A DNA stretch of 64,000 bases, taken from positions 1 through 64,000 of the forward strand of contig NZ_CAMYIC010000032.1 of the NCBI RefSeq assembly GCF_947258355.1, in the 5' to 3' direction. Below are positions 5,849 to 14,236 of this stretch, piece by piece (position 1 is the stretch's first letter; every line of letters begins with the position of its first letter). Below the pieces are notes generated by a model that was not told the origin of the DNA, searched no databases, and was given only the letters and a program-made list of their open reading frames with translations. This DNA is from an uncultured Allomuricauda sp. Lineage in GTDB: Bacteria; Bacteroidota; Bacteroidia; Flavobacteriales; Flavobacteriaceae. The position numbers were made by a program, and so were the translations under genes.

Positions 5849-7669
5849 TTATGGGCAGTTCGCGAGTCCTACATCTCCCACAAAATCCCAGCCAATGCCT
5901 TCTAAAATATTCATGGCATCAATGGCGTCTTCTCCACAATATTGCAGGCCGTTTGCTCCAACCGTTACATTGGGTTGTAGGTCTGCTTGCTGGCCGGCCC
6001 ATCCAATCAAGGTGGCATTGTAACTCACCTGTGACATTCCAGAGCCGTTCAACATGCCTGTGGCAGTTGTAAGGCTGGACAAATTCCAAGTTGCCAAAGA
6101 GTTACTAAAACTGGAAGCATTGTTAAACGTATTGTTCATATTCGTTACATTACTGGTATCCCAACCTCCAATATTCCTGTTAAAATCGGTAGCATCTTGG
6201 AACATTGAGGACATATCCTGGACATTGGTGGTATTCCAACCTCCAATTCCTCCGTTAAACGAACTGGCGCCCCAAAACATATAGGACATATCCGTAATGT
6301 TGCTGACATCCCATGAACTTACTCCACTTTCCATTGAAAAGCAGTCTGCAAATGTATAAGCGGCCAGGGTGACTTGGGATAGATTCGGCACATCTTCTGC
6401 GTTGATTTCCATATTCTCACAGCCATAGAAGGCATAATTCATGCTGGCCCATACAATCTCGCCCCACTGGTCGATGGTTCTTAGTTTATGAGCACTTCCA
6501 TTGTCATCCATATATATTGCTGGGAACTCTCCTTGGATCGCTATTTGATAGACTCCCTGTGAGGCATATTGATGGTCGACTGAAGATAAACCGGAACCAG
6601 AGATTACTTCGATGGTGCCGTCGCCCCAATTAATGGTGAAATTGTATTCCAAAAGATTGCTCAATCCAATTTCAATCGTGTCCCCATCAAAATCAGTAAG
6701 CCATGTGGTCACAAAGGTAGAGGGATCGTCTATGTTGATGATATCCTCTACGTTAATGGTAACGGAGATTTCGACCTCGTTAAAGCCATCACTTGCAGTT
6801 ACGGTAATATTATGGGCCGTATCTGTTTCATGGTCCAGGTTCTTACCATCAGCAAGGCTCAATTCGCCATCGTTATTGATCTCGAAAAGGTCGTTATCAT
6901 TATCGGATATGGAGAAGGTGATGTCCTGTCCTTCTGGATCATCCATGCTAATGGCCCCTATGGCTTCGGTATCGGGAATGATCTCAGCAACAGAGAAATT
7001 GTACTGCGTTTCTCCTGTTGGCGCCAAATCTTCGGAGACATTTATGGTGATATCGGCAGAGTCAACTCCTCCCTTTCCATCGCTCACTTGTACGGTAATG
7101 GTGTGGGAGTCTGCGGTATTAAAATCAAGTTTTTTGCCCTCCGCCAGACCAAGCAGTCCAGTGTTTTGATCAATAACAAAAAGATCATTGTCGTTTGATG
7201 ATATCACGAAGCTAAGTTCGTCTCCGTCTTCATCGTTGGCAACTACTTCACCAATCTCTTGAACGCTTTCCATGACCTCGAATTCTTGGGCCGCGATCAC
7301 CGGTGCCACATTATCGGGTTCGGGTTCGGTCACGGTGAAGGTTCCGGTGCTGGTGGTGGTATTCCCGCCTACGGAAACGCTGATCTTTCCGGAGGTGGCG
7401 CCCTGTGGCACGGTGATGGTCAGTTTGGTTGCCGTGGGCGTTCCGCTTATCGTTGCCGTGGCGCTTCCCAGCTTCACGGTGTTGGCAGCGGCGGTGGTGC
7501 CAAAATTGGTCCCGTTGATGGTGACCAGGGTGCCCACCGGGCCCTGGTCGGGCGTAAAGCTGGTAATGGTCGGTGCCTTGGTCGTTGGCGTGCTCGGGCC
7601 ATCGTCCTTGCTACAGGATCCTAAGGTGATAATGGTAATAAGTGATAAAAAAAGATTTCTAATTTTCAT
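5849..7669 (-). CDS. Surface lipoprotein with TIG, cadherin-like and DUF285 repeats (paralogue 2)
   Basis: A 606-residue paralogue of the next gene. I chose the ATG at 7669 because it gives a proper lipoprotein signal peptide (Cys19 followed by SKDDGP); the longer frame adds 19 unlikely residues. Order: TIG domain, two cadherin-like repeats, PKD-like segment (INWGDGT), about three DUF285 repeats (against six in the paralogue), and the same C-terminal cap (NATLIGW, GLQYC). The first 110 residues are almost identical to the paralogue at DNA level, whereas the cadherin and DUF285 parts have diverged and use more AT-rich codons. Likely a cell-surface adhesin or binding protein; the ligand is unknown. 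Confidence 0.87.
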   Translation of the reverse strand: MKIRNLFLSLITIITLGSCSKDDGPSTPTTKAPTITSFTPDQGPVGTLVTINGTNFGTTAAANTVKLGSATATISGTPTATKLTITVPQGATSGKISVSVGGNTTTSTGTFTVTEPEPDNVAPVIAAQEFEVMESVQEIGEVVANDEDGDELSFVISSNDNDLFVIDQNTGLLGLAEGKKLDFNTADSHTITVQVSDGKGGVDSADITINVSEDLAPTGETQYNFSVAEIIPDTEAIGAISMDDPEGQDITFSISDNDNDLFEINNDGELSLADGKNLDHETDTAHNITVTASDGFNEVEISVTINVEDIINIDDPSTFVTTWLTDFDGDTIEIGLSNLLEYNFTINWGDGTIEVISGSGLSSVDHQYASQGVYQIAIQGEFPAIYMDDNGSAHKLRTIDQWGEIVWASMNYAFYGCENMEINAEDVPNLSQVTLAAYTFADCFSMESGVSSWDVSNITDMSYMFWGASSFNGGIGGWNTTNVQDMSSMFQDATDFNRNIGGWDTSNVTNMNNTFNNASSFSNSLATWNLSSLTTATGMLNGSGMSQVSYNATLIGWAGQQADLQPNVTVGANGLQYCGEDAIDAMNILEGIGWDFVGDVGLANCP

Positions 7670-7740
7670 AACAAAATTGTTTATGGGATTATTTAATAGG
7701 TTGCAAGATGTGGTTTTGCCAAACAATTTTTTGGTACGAT

Positions 7741-7792
7741 CTGACGGATGCCCTGTTTGAGTTGACGGGTGGACCTTTACAGATTGACGGGA
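7741..7792 (-). promoter_or_regulatory. Triple direct-repeat operator candidate of lipoprotein gene 2
   Basis: Reading toward the gene, three nine-base units follow each other: TCCCGTCAA (7792-7784), ACCCGTCAA (7770-7762) and ATCCGTCAG (7749-7741). They are spaced 13 and 12 bases, so the period is 22 then 21. The two proximal units correspond to the pair in front of the paralogue; the third is extra. The spacing puts all three on the same DNA face, as LytTR-type regulators require. The last unit ends 71 bases before the start codon. Confidence 0.55.
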
Positions 7793-7953
7793 TGTTTTAA
7801 GATGTTGATTTTAAAGAGGGGTGATGAAGTCGGTTTTGGTTTAATTATGGCTAGGCTGCTCCACTATATCTACCTAAGGTTTATTTTAAATGGATGAAGT
7901 GAATAGTTGTGACATTTCTTATTTTTACGGTTCTAAACATTAAACTCCATACT

Positions 7954-8886
7954 ATGAAAAAATTGCTGCTGGCCTCCTTGGCTATTTTTATGGTGTCGTT
8001 TGCCACCGCTCAAACCGCAGAAGAAATCAAAGCTGAAATGGGACCTAAAAAAGATTCCATCGCAGCTATTCAAAAAAGGGTAGATGCGCTTCAGGCAAAA
8101 TTGGACGCTCTGCCCGGATGGAAAGTTGGTGCTTTTGGTACCATTGGTGGAAGTATTTCGGAATTCAACAATTGGTTTGCACAGGGTATTCCCAATAACT
8201 CATCGGGCAATATTGGATTTACCGTCAATGCGTTTGCCAATCTACAAGAAGAAAAGTTTTTTTGGAGAAATGCCGCTAACGTAAATCTGTCTTGGGTAAA
8301 GTTGGACGACAAAGACGACCCAACTGATAACGACAGTTTTCGTCAAGCTACCGATGTGTTCAATATTTCATCGTTATATGGTAGAAAATTGAGTGAGAAT
8401 TTTGCCATTTCCGGTTTAATGGAATATCGGACTACCATTCTGAGCAACTTTAACGACCCAGGTTATTTAGACCTTGGTGTAGGTGCTACATGGACCCCAA
8501 TTTCAGATTTGGTCGTAGTGATACATCCGTTGAACTACAACTTTGTATTCAGTAGCGAGGATACTATTTTTGAATCTTCCATGGGAGCTAAAATTCTAGC
8601 GGACTACACCAAGCAAATCGGCGCTATAAGCTTTAAAAGTAACCTGTCTTTGTTCCAAAGTTATGAGAGCAGTAACCTGAGCAACTGGACGTGGACCAAC
8701 TCTTTTAGCTATACCTTGTGGAAAATGATCGGTGTCGGGTTCGATTTTGGGCTGCGAAACAACAAGCAGGAGACCTTGAATTATATTGTGAACAATGCGC
8801 CAACTCCAAACCCCGATGCTACGTTTGACACCATTGATAACGAACTACAAACGTATTGGACTTTGGGATTGAGCTATAAGTTTTAA
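7954..8886 (+). CDS. DUF3078 family outer-membrane-type protein
   Basis: A 310-residue exported protein. The ATG at 7954 is chosen because it starts a clear signal peptide (cleavage after ATAQ); the frame is open further upstream. After a short coiled segment (about 20-50, KKDSIAAIQKRVDALQAKL), the DUF3078 region begins at GWKVGAFGTIGGSISEFNNW. The alternating pattern and the C-terminal aromatic ending (YWTLGLSYKF) suggest an outer-membrane beta-barrel. The function of the family is unknown; it is common in Bacteroidota. It is monocistronic, with a terminator right after it, and is transcribed away from lipoprotein gene 2. Confidence 0.85.
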   Translation: MKKLLLASLAIFMVSFATAQTAEEIKAEMGPKKDSIAAIQKRVDALQAKLDALPGWKVGAFGTIGGSISEFNNWFAQGIPNNSSGNIGFTVNAFANLQEEKFFWRNAANVNLSWVKLDDKDDPTDNDSFRQATDVFNISSLYGRKLSENFAISGLMEYRTTILSNFNDPGYLDLGVGATWTPISDLVVVIHPLNYNFVFSSEDTIFESSMGAKILADYTKQIGAISFKSNLSLFQSYESSNLSNWTWTNSFSYTLWKMIGVGFDFGLRNNKQETLNYIVNNAPTPNPDATFDTIDNELQTYWTLGLSYKF

Positions 8887-8910
8887 AACAACAGTAAAAA
8901 CAAACAAAAA

Positions 8911-8937
8911 AAGCCCTTAATTTTAAGGGCTTTTTTG
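8911..8937. terminator. Terminator after the DUF3078 gene
   Basis: AAGCCCTTAA and TTAAGGGCTT form a strong stem followed by a T-run. An A-run on the other side makes it usable on both strands. Confidence 0.85.
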
Positions 8938-9155
8938 TGGGGTGAAAAATGTTTTTCGTGTTTTTAAGACCATGGTCTAAGTAGGTTAAGATCCATAAGA
9001 TCTGTGCGTGACACTAAAATGACTTAAAAACAATATGAAAGTAGCTTATCAGTGGTCACTCCCTAAACTTTTGTTGTGAACTGGTCTAAAAATGTTGTGA
9101 ACTGATTTTAGTTTTACCTTTTATCGAGGAAGTTGGCTGCTTAACTGTAAAAGGT

Positions 9156-10367
9156 TTAGTATTCGTCCAAATGCTCAGGGTACAAAAAGTTGTTGTACGG
9201 AAATCGGGTGATATGGATATCGCGCACCGCATCATATACGCGCTTTCTAAATTCATCCATGTTTTCCTTGTTCAATGCAGAGATAAACAAGGCCTTGTCA
9301 CCAAGCTTGTTGAAATAGGTTTTTTTCCATTTCTCCAGCGTGAAATGAGCGGTGGTGCGTTCGGTCACCAAATCATCCTCATCAATAGTTTCGGGCGTGT
9401 ACTGGTCTATCTTGTTGAAAACCATAATGCACGGCTTGTCCGAACTATCTATTTCATCCAAAATTTGATTCACCGAATCAATATGTTCTTCAAAATTGGG
9501 ATGGGAAATATCCACCACATGGAGTAACAGGTCAGCTTCGCGAACTTCGTCCAAGGTACTTTTAAAACTCTCTACCAATTGTGTGGGTAGCTTTCTGATG
9601 AATCCAACCGTATCACTCAACAAAAAAGGAAGGTTCCCCAGTACCACTTTGCGAACCGTGGTGTCCAGCGTAGCAAAAAGTTTATTTTCGGCAAATACAT
9701 CGCTCTTGCTGATCACGTTCATTAAAGTGGATTTCCCTACATTGGTATAACCCACCAATGCAACTCGTACCAAAGAACCCCGGTTACCTCGTTGGGTCTC
9801 CATTTGGCGATCTATTTTTGCAAGTTTCTTTTTTAGCAGGGCAATTCGGTCACGAACAATACGTCTATCCGTTTCAATTTCGGTTTCACCGGGTCCGCGC
9901 ATACCAATACCACCTCGTTGCCTTTCCAAGTGCGTCCAAAGACCGGTCAGTCTAGGCAATAAATATTCGTATTGGGCCAATTCTACTTGAGTCCTGGCAT
10001 AACTGGTTTTCGCTCTTTGTGCAAAAATGTCAAGGATTAAGCTTGTCCTGTCCAGTACTTTGCATCGAAGCAATTTTTCGATATTGTTTTGTTGTGCAGG
10101 TGATAATTCATCATCAAAGATGACCGAGCCGATTTCGTTTTCCTTTACATATTGGCGTACTTCCTCCATCTTACCGCTTCCGATGTATGTTTTCGGGTTG
10201 GGCACATCAATGCGTTGTATAAATCTTTTTTCTACTTCACCACCGGCAGTATAGGTCAAAAATTCTAGCTCATCCAAGTACTCTTTAACCTTTTCTTCAT
10301 TTTGGTGTTGGTTCATTACACCAATGAGTACCGCCTTTTCATATTCTATTGACTTCTTTTCTAGCAT
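9156..10367 (-). CDS. hflX: Ribosome-associated GTPase HflX
   Basis: A 403-residue GTPase that splits stalled or stressed 70S ribosomes. The N-terminal HflX domain is followed by a coiled linker with the family motif RRGGIGMRGPGETEIETDRR region (near residue 150-165), then the G domain: G1 GYTNVGKS, G3 DTVGFIRKLP, G4 NKID and G5 SAL. Its length is within the family range. It stands alone, with about 270 bases on its 3' side and 380 on its 5' side. Confidence 0.95.
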   Translation of the reverse strand: MLEKKSIEYEKAVLIGVMNQHQNEEKVKEYLDELEFLTYTAGGEVEKRFIQRIDVPNPKTYIGSGKMEEVRQYVKENEIGSVIFDDELSPAQQNNIEKLLRCKVLDRTSLILDIFAQRAKTSYARTQVELAQYEYLLPRLTGLWTHLERQRGGIGMRGPGETEIETDRRIVRDRIALLKKKLAKIDRQMETQRGNRGSLVRVALVGYTNVGKSTLMNVISKSDVFAENKLFATLDTTVRKVVLGNLPFLLSDTVGFIRKLPTQLVESFKSTLDEVREADLLLHVVDISHPNFEEHIDSVNQILDEIDSSDKPCIMVFNKIDQYTPETIDEDDLVTERTTAHFTLEKWKKTYFNKLGDKALFISALNKENMDEFRKRVYDAVRDIHITRFPYNNFLYPEHLDEY

Positions 10368-10748
10368 TAAATGGATTTAGAGTACAAATTTACGCAATGT
10401 TTTGGAAGCAATAGTGAAGTAACAGTCGATGTGTTTTGAATTGGAATAATGGTTGAACAGCGTAACCGAATTAGCAGGAAGAGGTGTCCCAATTCAAAAC
10501 CTAATAATAGGGTGGAGCCATTCTGTAATCCGTAAATTTCAAAATCTGATGAGGAAAACTTGTTAGTTGCTTTGTTATAAATTGAAAATTTTTTAGTTAG
10601 TAAGAAAAAAACTACACCACATAAAAGTTTATTTTCACAACATAATGAAGTAAAACGCTATGTATTTCGTCGAATAAAGTAGGAATTTTATCGATGAATC
10701 CTACACTTCCTTATATATTCGTAGTCCAAATCTTACCTAAACTTAATT
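10368..10748. other. Non-coding divergent region between hflX and the subtilase gene
   Basis: These 381 AT-rich bases separate the starts of two divergent genes and must hold both promoters. A TATATTCG at 10714-10721 matches seven of eight positions of TAnnTTTG before the subtilase, but no TTG lies at the right distance. I see no convincing small gene or repeat. Confidence 0.5.
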
Positions 10749-12944
10749 ATGGACTACAGATTTCCTTTAAGGGCCAAGGGAGCTATCTTCTCCATTTTAT
10801 TCTTGCTTTTAGGCATTGTTTCCACTCATGCCCAATCCAAAAAAGCCAAAGAGAAAATACGTTTTTCCTACGATCAAGGAAAAATATCGGGTGTTATTTC
10901 TGAAATGGAAATGGAACACCAATCCAAGTTACGTAAAATAGGGGAGTTAATTAAGTCTGAAGGTCTTAGCGCATCAGAAAAAAAAGCAGACGGGACACAA
11001 GTTGCCTTGAAGGATATCGGTACCGATGGCACACCGCTTTATTATACCACACTCAATGATCCCGCTTCCCAAACTTCTAGGGCACATACATTATATGATA
11101 AAGGCTTATTGAATTTGGGCTTAACCGGAACAAATATGGAAGTGGGTGTTTGGGATTCCGGTGTGGCACTATCTTCCCACCAAGAGTTTGATACTCGGGC
11201 AAAAAATAGCGATAATGTGGATGAAATTAGCCTACATGCCACTTTGGTTACCGGAAATCTTATTTCTGCCGGGGTAGAGCCCAATGCCAAAGGCGTTGCT
11301 TACGGGGCTCAGGCGTTGACCCACGATTGGAGCAGAGATAAAATCGAAGTTGCGGAAGCGGCCGCCAATGGTATGTTATTGAGCAACCATTCCTATGGAA
11401 TTTTGTCCGATAGGGTTCCCGATTGGTATTTTGGGGCTTATATAAAGGTTTCACAAGATTGGGATAGAATCATGTACAATGCTCCTTACTATTTGATGGT
11501 AACAGCTGCGGGCAATGCCCAAAAATCCTATGATAACGAATCGCCAAGTTTTGGTAAAACTGTAGATGGGTTCGATTTGTTGCTTGGCTTTACCACAACC
11601 AAAAATGGACTGACCATTGCCGGTGCCAATACCGAAATTGATAGCAATGGGGATTTAAAGAAAGCTTCAGTTGCGGGGTACAGCAGTTTTGGCCCTGTGG
11701 ATGATGGCCGAGTAAAACCAGACCTTGCCGGTGACGGGGGTAATATTCTTTCTACAAGCTCTGCCACCAACAGCAGTTACCAGGTTTCCGCTGGAACCTC
11801 AATGGCTGCACCTGGTGTAACGGGCACTCTTTTGTTGTTGCAACAGTATCACGAAGAATTGTTCGGCAGTTATATGAAAGCAGCTACCTTGAAGGGACTT
11901 GCACTTCATACTGCAGATGATGTGGATGCCCAAGGTCCAGATTACAAAATGGGATGGGGCATTATGAATGCGAAATCGGCAGCGCAGGTTCTTCAGAATA
12001 AGGATTATACTACCTTGGTGAACGAAGAAAGTTTATCGAACGGTGAAACTTATAGTATAACGGTAAATGCAATTGAGGGTGCTCCTTTGGTGGCTTCGAT
12101 TTCTTGGACAGACCCGGAATCAGAAAACATAAACCGAGGAGACCTAAATAGTACAATGGCCGCTTTGGTGAACGATCTGGATATTAGGATAACCAAGGAT
12201 GGAGAAACGTATTTTCCTTGGAAGTTGAACCCGTCAAAAGCAAACAATGCCGCTACACGTGGCGATAACAAAGTAGATCCTTTTGAGCGAGTTGAAGTGG
12301 AAAATGCTAGAGGCACCTATACCATTACAATTTCCCATAAAGGAAGCCTTAAAAATGAACTTCAAGATTTTACTTTGATCGTAACCGGTGCCAAAGTATC
12401 CAATTGTTCAATCGATGTTCCTACAGAGATTGATTTGGATGGCTCATCCGTTGATGGCGCAACCATTTCTTGGAAAAATGCAGAGGAAACCCTGTTCGAG
12501 GTGCAGTATAAAAGTATTGAATCGGACAATTGGAACAGTGAATTGATTTTTGAAAACAGTTTTGAACTTTCTGCGCTGGAAGAAGGTAAGGTTTATGAAG
12601 CCCGAATTAGGGCCATTTGTACCGAGAGGGCTGTTTCCGAGTTCTCGGATACTATAGAGTTCGAGTTTAAGGGGGCAGAGACCACATTGATTCAAAATGC
12701 CCCCATGTTTATCCCACAGGAATTGAACATATCTGTTTATCCCAACCCATCGGTGGACTTCTTGAATGTAAATGCAGAGTTGTCCAAAGATGCCGAATTC
12801 TCTATTGTAACTACTTCTGGAAACGTCATAAAAAAGGGTAAGACCGAAGGTTCCATAAATGTGTCCTCCTTATCATCTGGATTGTACGTATTGGTGATTC
12901 AGGACTATGCGGGTATTAAGAGCACAAAATTTTATAAAAACTGA
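10749..12944 (+). CDS. Secreted S8 (subtilisin-like) serine protease with T9SS sorting domain
   Basis: A 731-residue secreted protease. A signal peptide (cut near STHAQ, residue 29) is followed by a short pro-region and the S8 catalytic domain with Asp136 (VGVWDSG), His163 (SLHATLVTG), oxyanion Asn256 (AAGN) and Ser351 (GTSMAAPG). Next come a P/CUB-like beta domain (about 430-560, ISWTDPE, LVNDLDI), a fibronectin type III-like domain (about 565-650), and a type IX secretion C-terminal domain starting at ISVYPNPSVDFLNV. It is expected on the cell surface or in the medium, degrading proteins. All catalytic residues are present. Confidence 0.92.
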   Translation: MDYRFPLRAKGAIFSILFLLLGIVSTHAQSKKAKEKIRFSYDQGKISGVISEMEMEHQSKLRKIGELIKSEGLSASEKKADGTQVALKDIGTDGTPLYYTTLNDPASQTSRAHTLYDKGLLNLGLTGTNMEVGVWDSGVALSSHQEFDTRAKNSDNVDEISLHATLVTGNLISAGVEPNAKGVAYGAQALTHDWSRDKIEVAEAAANGMLLSNHSYGILSDRVPDWYFGAYIKVSQDWDRIMYNAPYYLMVTAAGNAQKSYDNESPSFGKTVDGFDLLLGFTTTKNGLTIAGANTEIDSNGDLKKASVAGYSSFGPVDDGRVKPDLAGDGGNILSTSSATNSSYQVSAGTSMAAPGVTGTLLLLQQYHEELFGSYMKAATLKGLALHTADDVDAQGPDYKMGWGIMNAKSAAQVLQNKDYTTLVNEESLSNGETYSITVNAIEGAPLVASISWTDPESENINRGDLNSTMAALVNDLDIRITKDGETYFPWKLNPSKANNAATRGDNKVDPFERVEVENARGTYTITISHKGSLKNELQDFTLIVTGAKVSNCSIDVPTEIDLDGSSVDGATISWKNAEETLFEVQYKSIESDNWNSELIFENSFELSALEEGKVYEARIRAICTERAVSEFSDTIEFEFKGAETTLIQNAPMFIPQELNISVYPNPSVDFLNVNAELSKDAEFSIVTTSGNVIKKGKTEGSINVSSLSSGLYVLVIQDYAGIKSTKFYKN

Positions 12945-13042
12945 TTTCAATAATCAATTAGCAATAGGTAGGTTCTTCGCTTCGCTAAGAGTGACAATTA
13001 TCCTGAAACCTTAACTATTCCCCCTTTTACCTTTCCAAAAGA

Positions 13043-13756
13043 TCAAACCTTTTTGATTTCTTCATCTGATAACAGTTCTTCATTGCGCAGTCGCAGAAAT
13101 ACTTGTGCTGTCGTGATCACATCCAATTCACAATAGGTTATGATTCTATCGATATCGTTTTCCTTGTAGAATACATCCTTTACCATACTGCCGTCCATAT
13201 CTTCCTTAGGAGAAGGGATTCCTAGCACATAGGCCAATAGTTTTAAAGAGGTATAATGTTTGTAGTCGCCAAACTTCCAAAGCTCCATAGTGTCCAAATG
13301 TGGGACTTCCCATGGCTTTTTGCCAAACAAATCCAATTTGTAGGGTAGATTGATGCTGTTTATCACCATTCTACGGGCGATATAGGGAAAATCGAACTCT
13401 TTGCCATTATGGGCACACAGAAGGTGCTTTACTTGACTAAAATGCTCTTTGAGCAATTGTTTGAACTCTTTTAAAATTTTGATTTCATCACCATAAAAGG
13501 AAGTGACCCTAAAATTTCGGTTTTCTCCTTTGTGGGTGAAATAGCCAACAGAAATACAAACAATCTTACCGAATTCTGCCCAAATCCCGGCACGTTCGTA
13601 AAATTCCTCCGCAGTGTATTCATCTTTGCGCTGGTACTGTGTTTTTTGTTCCCATAAAAGCTGGGCGGTTTCATCCAAGTCGGAGAAATCTTGTTTTTGT
13701 GGTACGGTCTCGATATCCAAAAAAAGGATATGCTCCAGGTTAAGTTTATAAAGCAT
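13043..13756 (-). CDS. Predicted 3'-5' exonuclease related to PolB (DEDDy family)
   Basis: A 237-residue RNase H-fold exonuclease. Exo I is FLDIETVP (Asp and Glu), Exo II lies at HNGKEFDFPYI, and Exo III is YCELDVITTAQVFLR. The set fits the bacterial PolB-exonuclease-like family, which is not fused to a polymerase. The ATG at 13756 is preferred; extending 9 bases upstream would need a TTG start. It follows ogt closely, which suggests a joint role in DNA repair. Confidence 0.82.
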   Translation of the reverse strand: MLYKLNLEHILFLDIETVPQKQDFSDLDETAQLLWEQKTQYQRKDEYTAEEFYERAGIWAEFGKIVCISVGYFTHKGENRNFRVTSFYGDEIKILKEFKQLLKEHFSQVKHLLCAHNGKEFDFPYIARRMVINSINLPYKLDLFGKKPWEVPHLDTMELWKFGDYKHYTSLKLLAYVLGIPSPKEDMDGSMVKDVFYKENDIDRIITYCELDVITTAQVFLRLRNEELLSDEEIKKV

Positions 13757-13765
13757 GGTAGCCAA

Positions 13766-14236
13766 TTAAAAAAGAGTCGTCTGCTTTGCAGGACTCTCGT
13801 GTTCCAATAACCATTTTTTTCTATGCAGTCCGCCTGCATATCCTGTGAGGTCTCCATTGGTTCCTATTACACGGTGACAAGGAACCACAATCCAAAGTGG
13901 ATTTTTGCCATTGGCCGAGGCTACTGCACGAATGGCCTTTACGTCACCGAGTTGTTTGGAAAGTTCCAAATAAGAAATGGTTTTTCCAAAAGGTATTTTT
14001 AAAAGGGCGTCCCAAACTTTCTTTTGAAAATCGGTTCCGGACGGATTCAATTTAAGATTAAATACCGTTCGGTCACCATCAAAATATTCTTGAAATTGCT
14101 GCGTAGCGTCCTTTAAATTTTCAGGAATTGTACTACTTGGTATTTTATTGTCCAAAACAGTAATGGAAGCAAGGCCGTTTGAGTCGCCTTCTAGTTTTGC
14201 TGTCCCGATAGGAGTCTGTATATAAGCAAATTCCAT
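13766..14236 (-). CDS. ogt: Methylated-DNA--protein-cysteine methyltransferase
   Basis: A 156-residue alkyltransferase that removes O6-alkyl groups from guanine by transfer to its own cysteine. The active-site motif PCHRV has the acceptor Cys120, followed by the DNA-binding and active-site segment GYAGGLHRKKWLLEHE. Its ATG overlaps the CNNM stop codon by one base (TAATG), so translation is probably coupled. It lacks an Ada regulatory domain. Confidence 0.94.
   Translation of the reverse strand: MEFAYIQTPIGTAKLEGDSNGLASITVLDNKIPSSTIPENLKDATQQFQEYFDGDRTVFNLKLNPSGTDFQKKVWDALLKIPFGKTISYLELSKQLGDVKAIRAVASANGKNPLWIVVPCHRVIGTNGDLTGYAGGLHRKKWLLEHESPAKQTTLF

Noticed and set aside
6612-7760. Plus-strand open frames opposite lipoprotein gene 2
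   Set aside because: Same effect as in the paralogue: they echo the repeats of the real gene on the other strand.
10694-10903. Alternative upstream gene start before the subtilase
   Set aside because: It is in another frame and ends inside the real signal-peptide gene, without homology.
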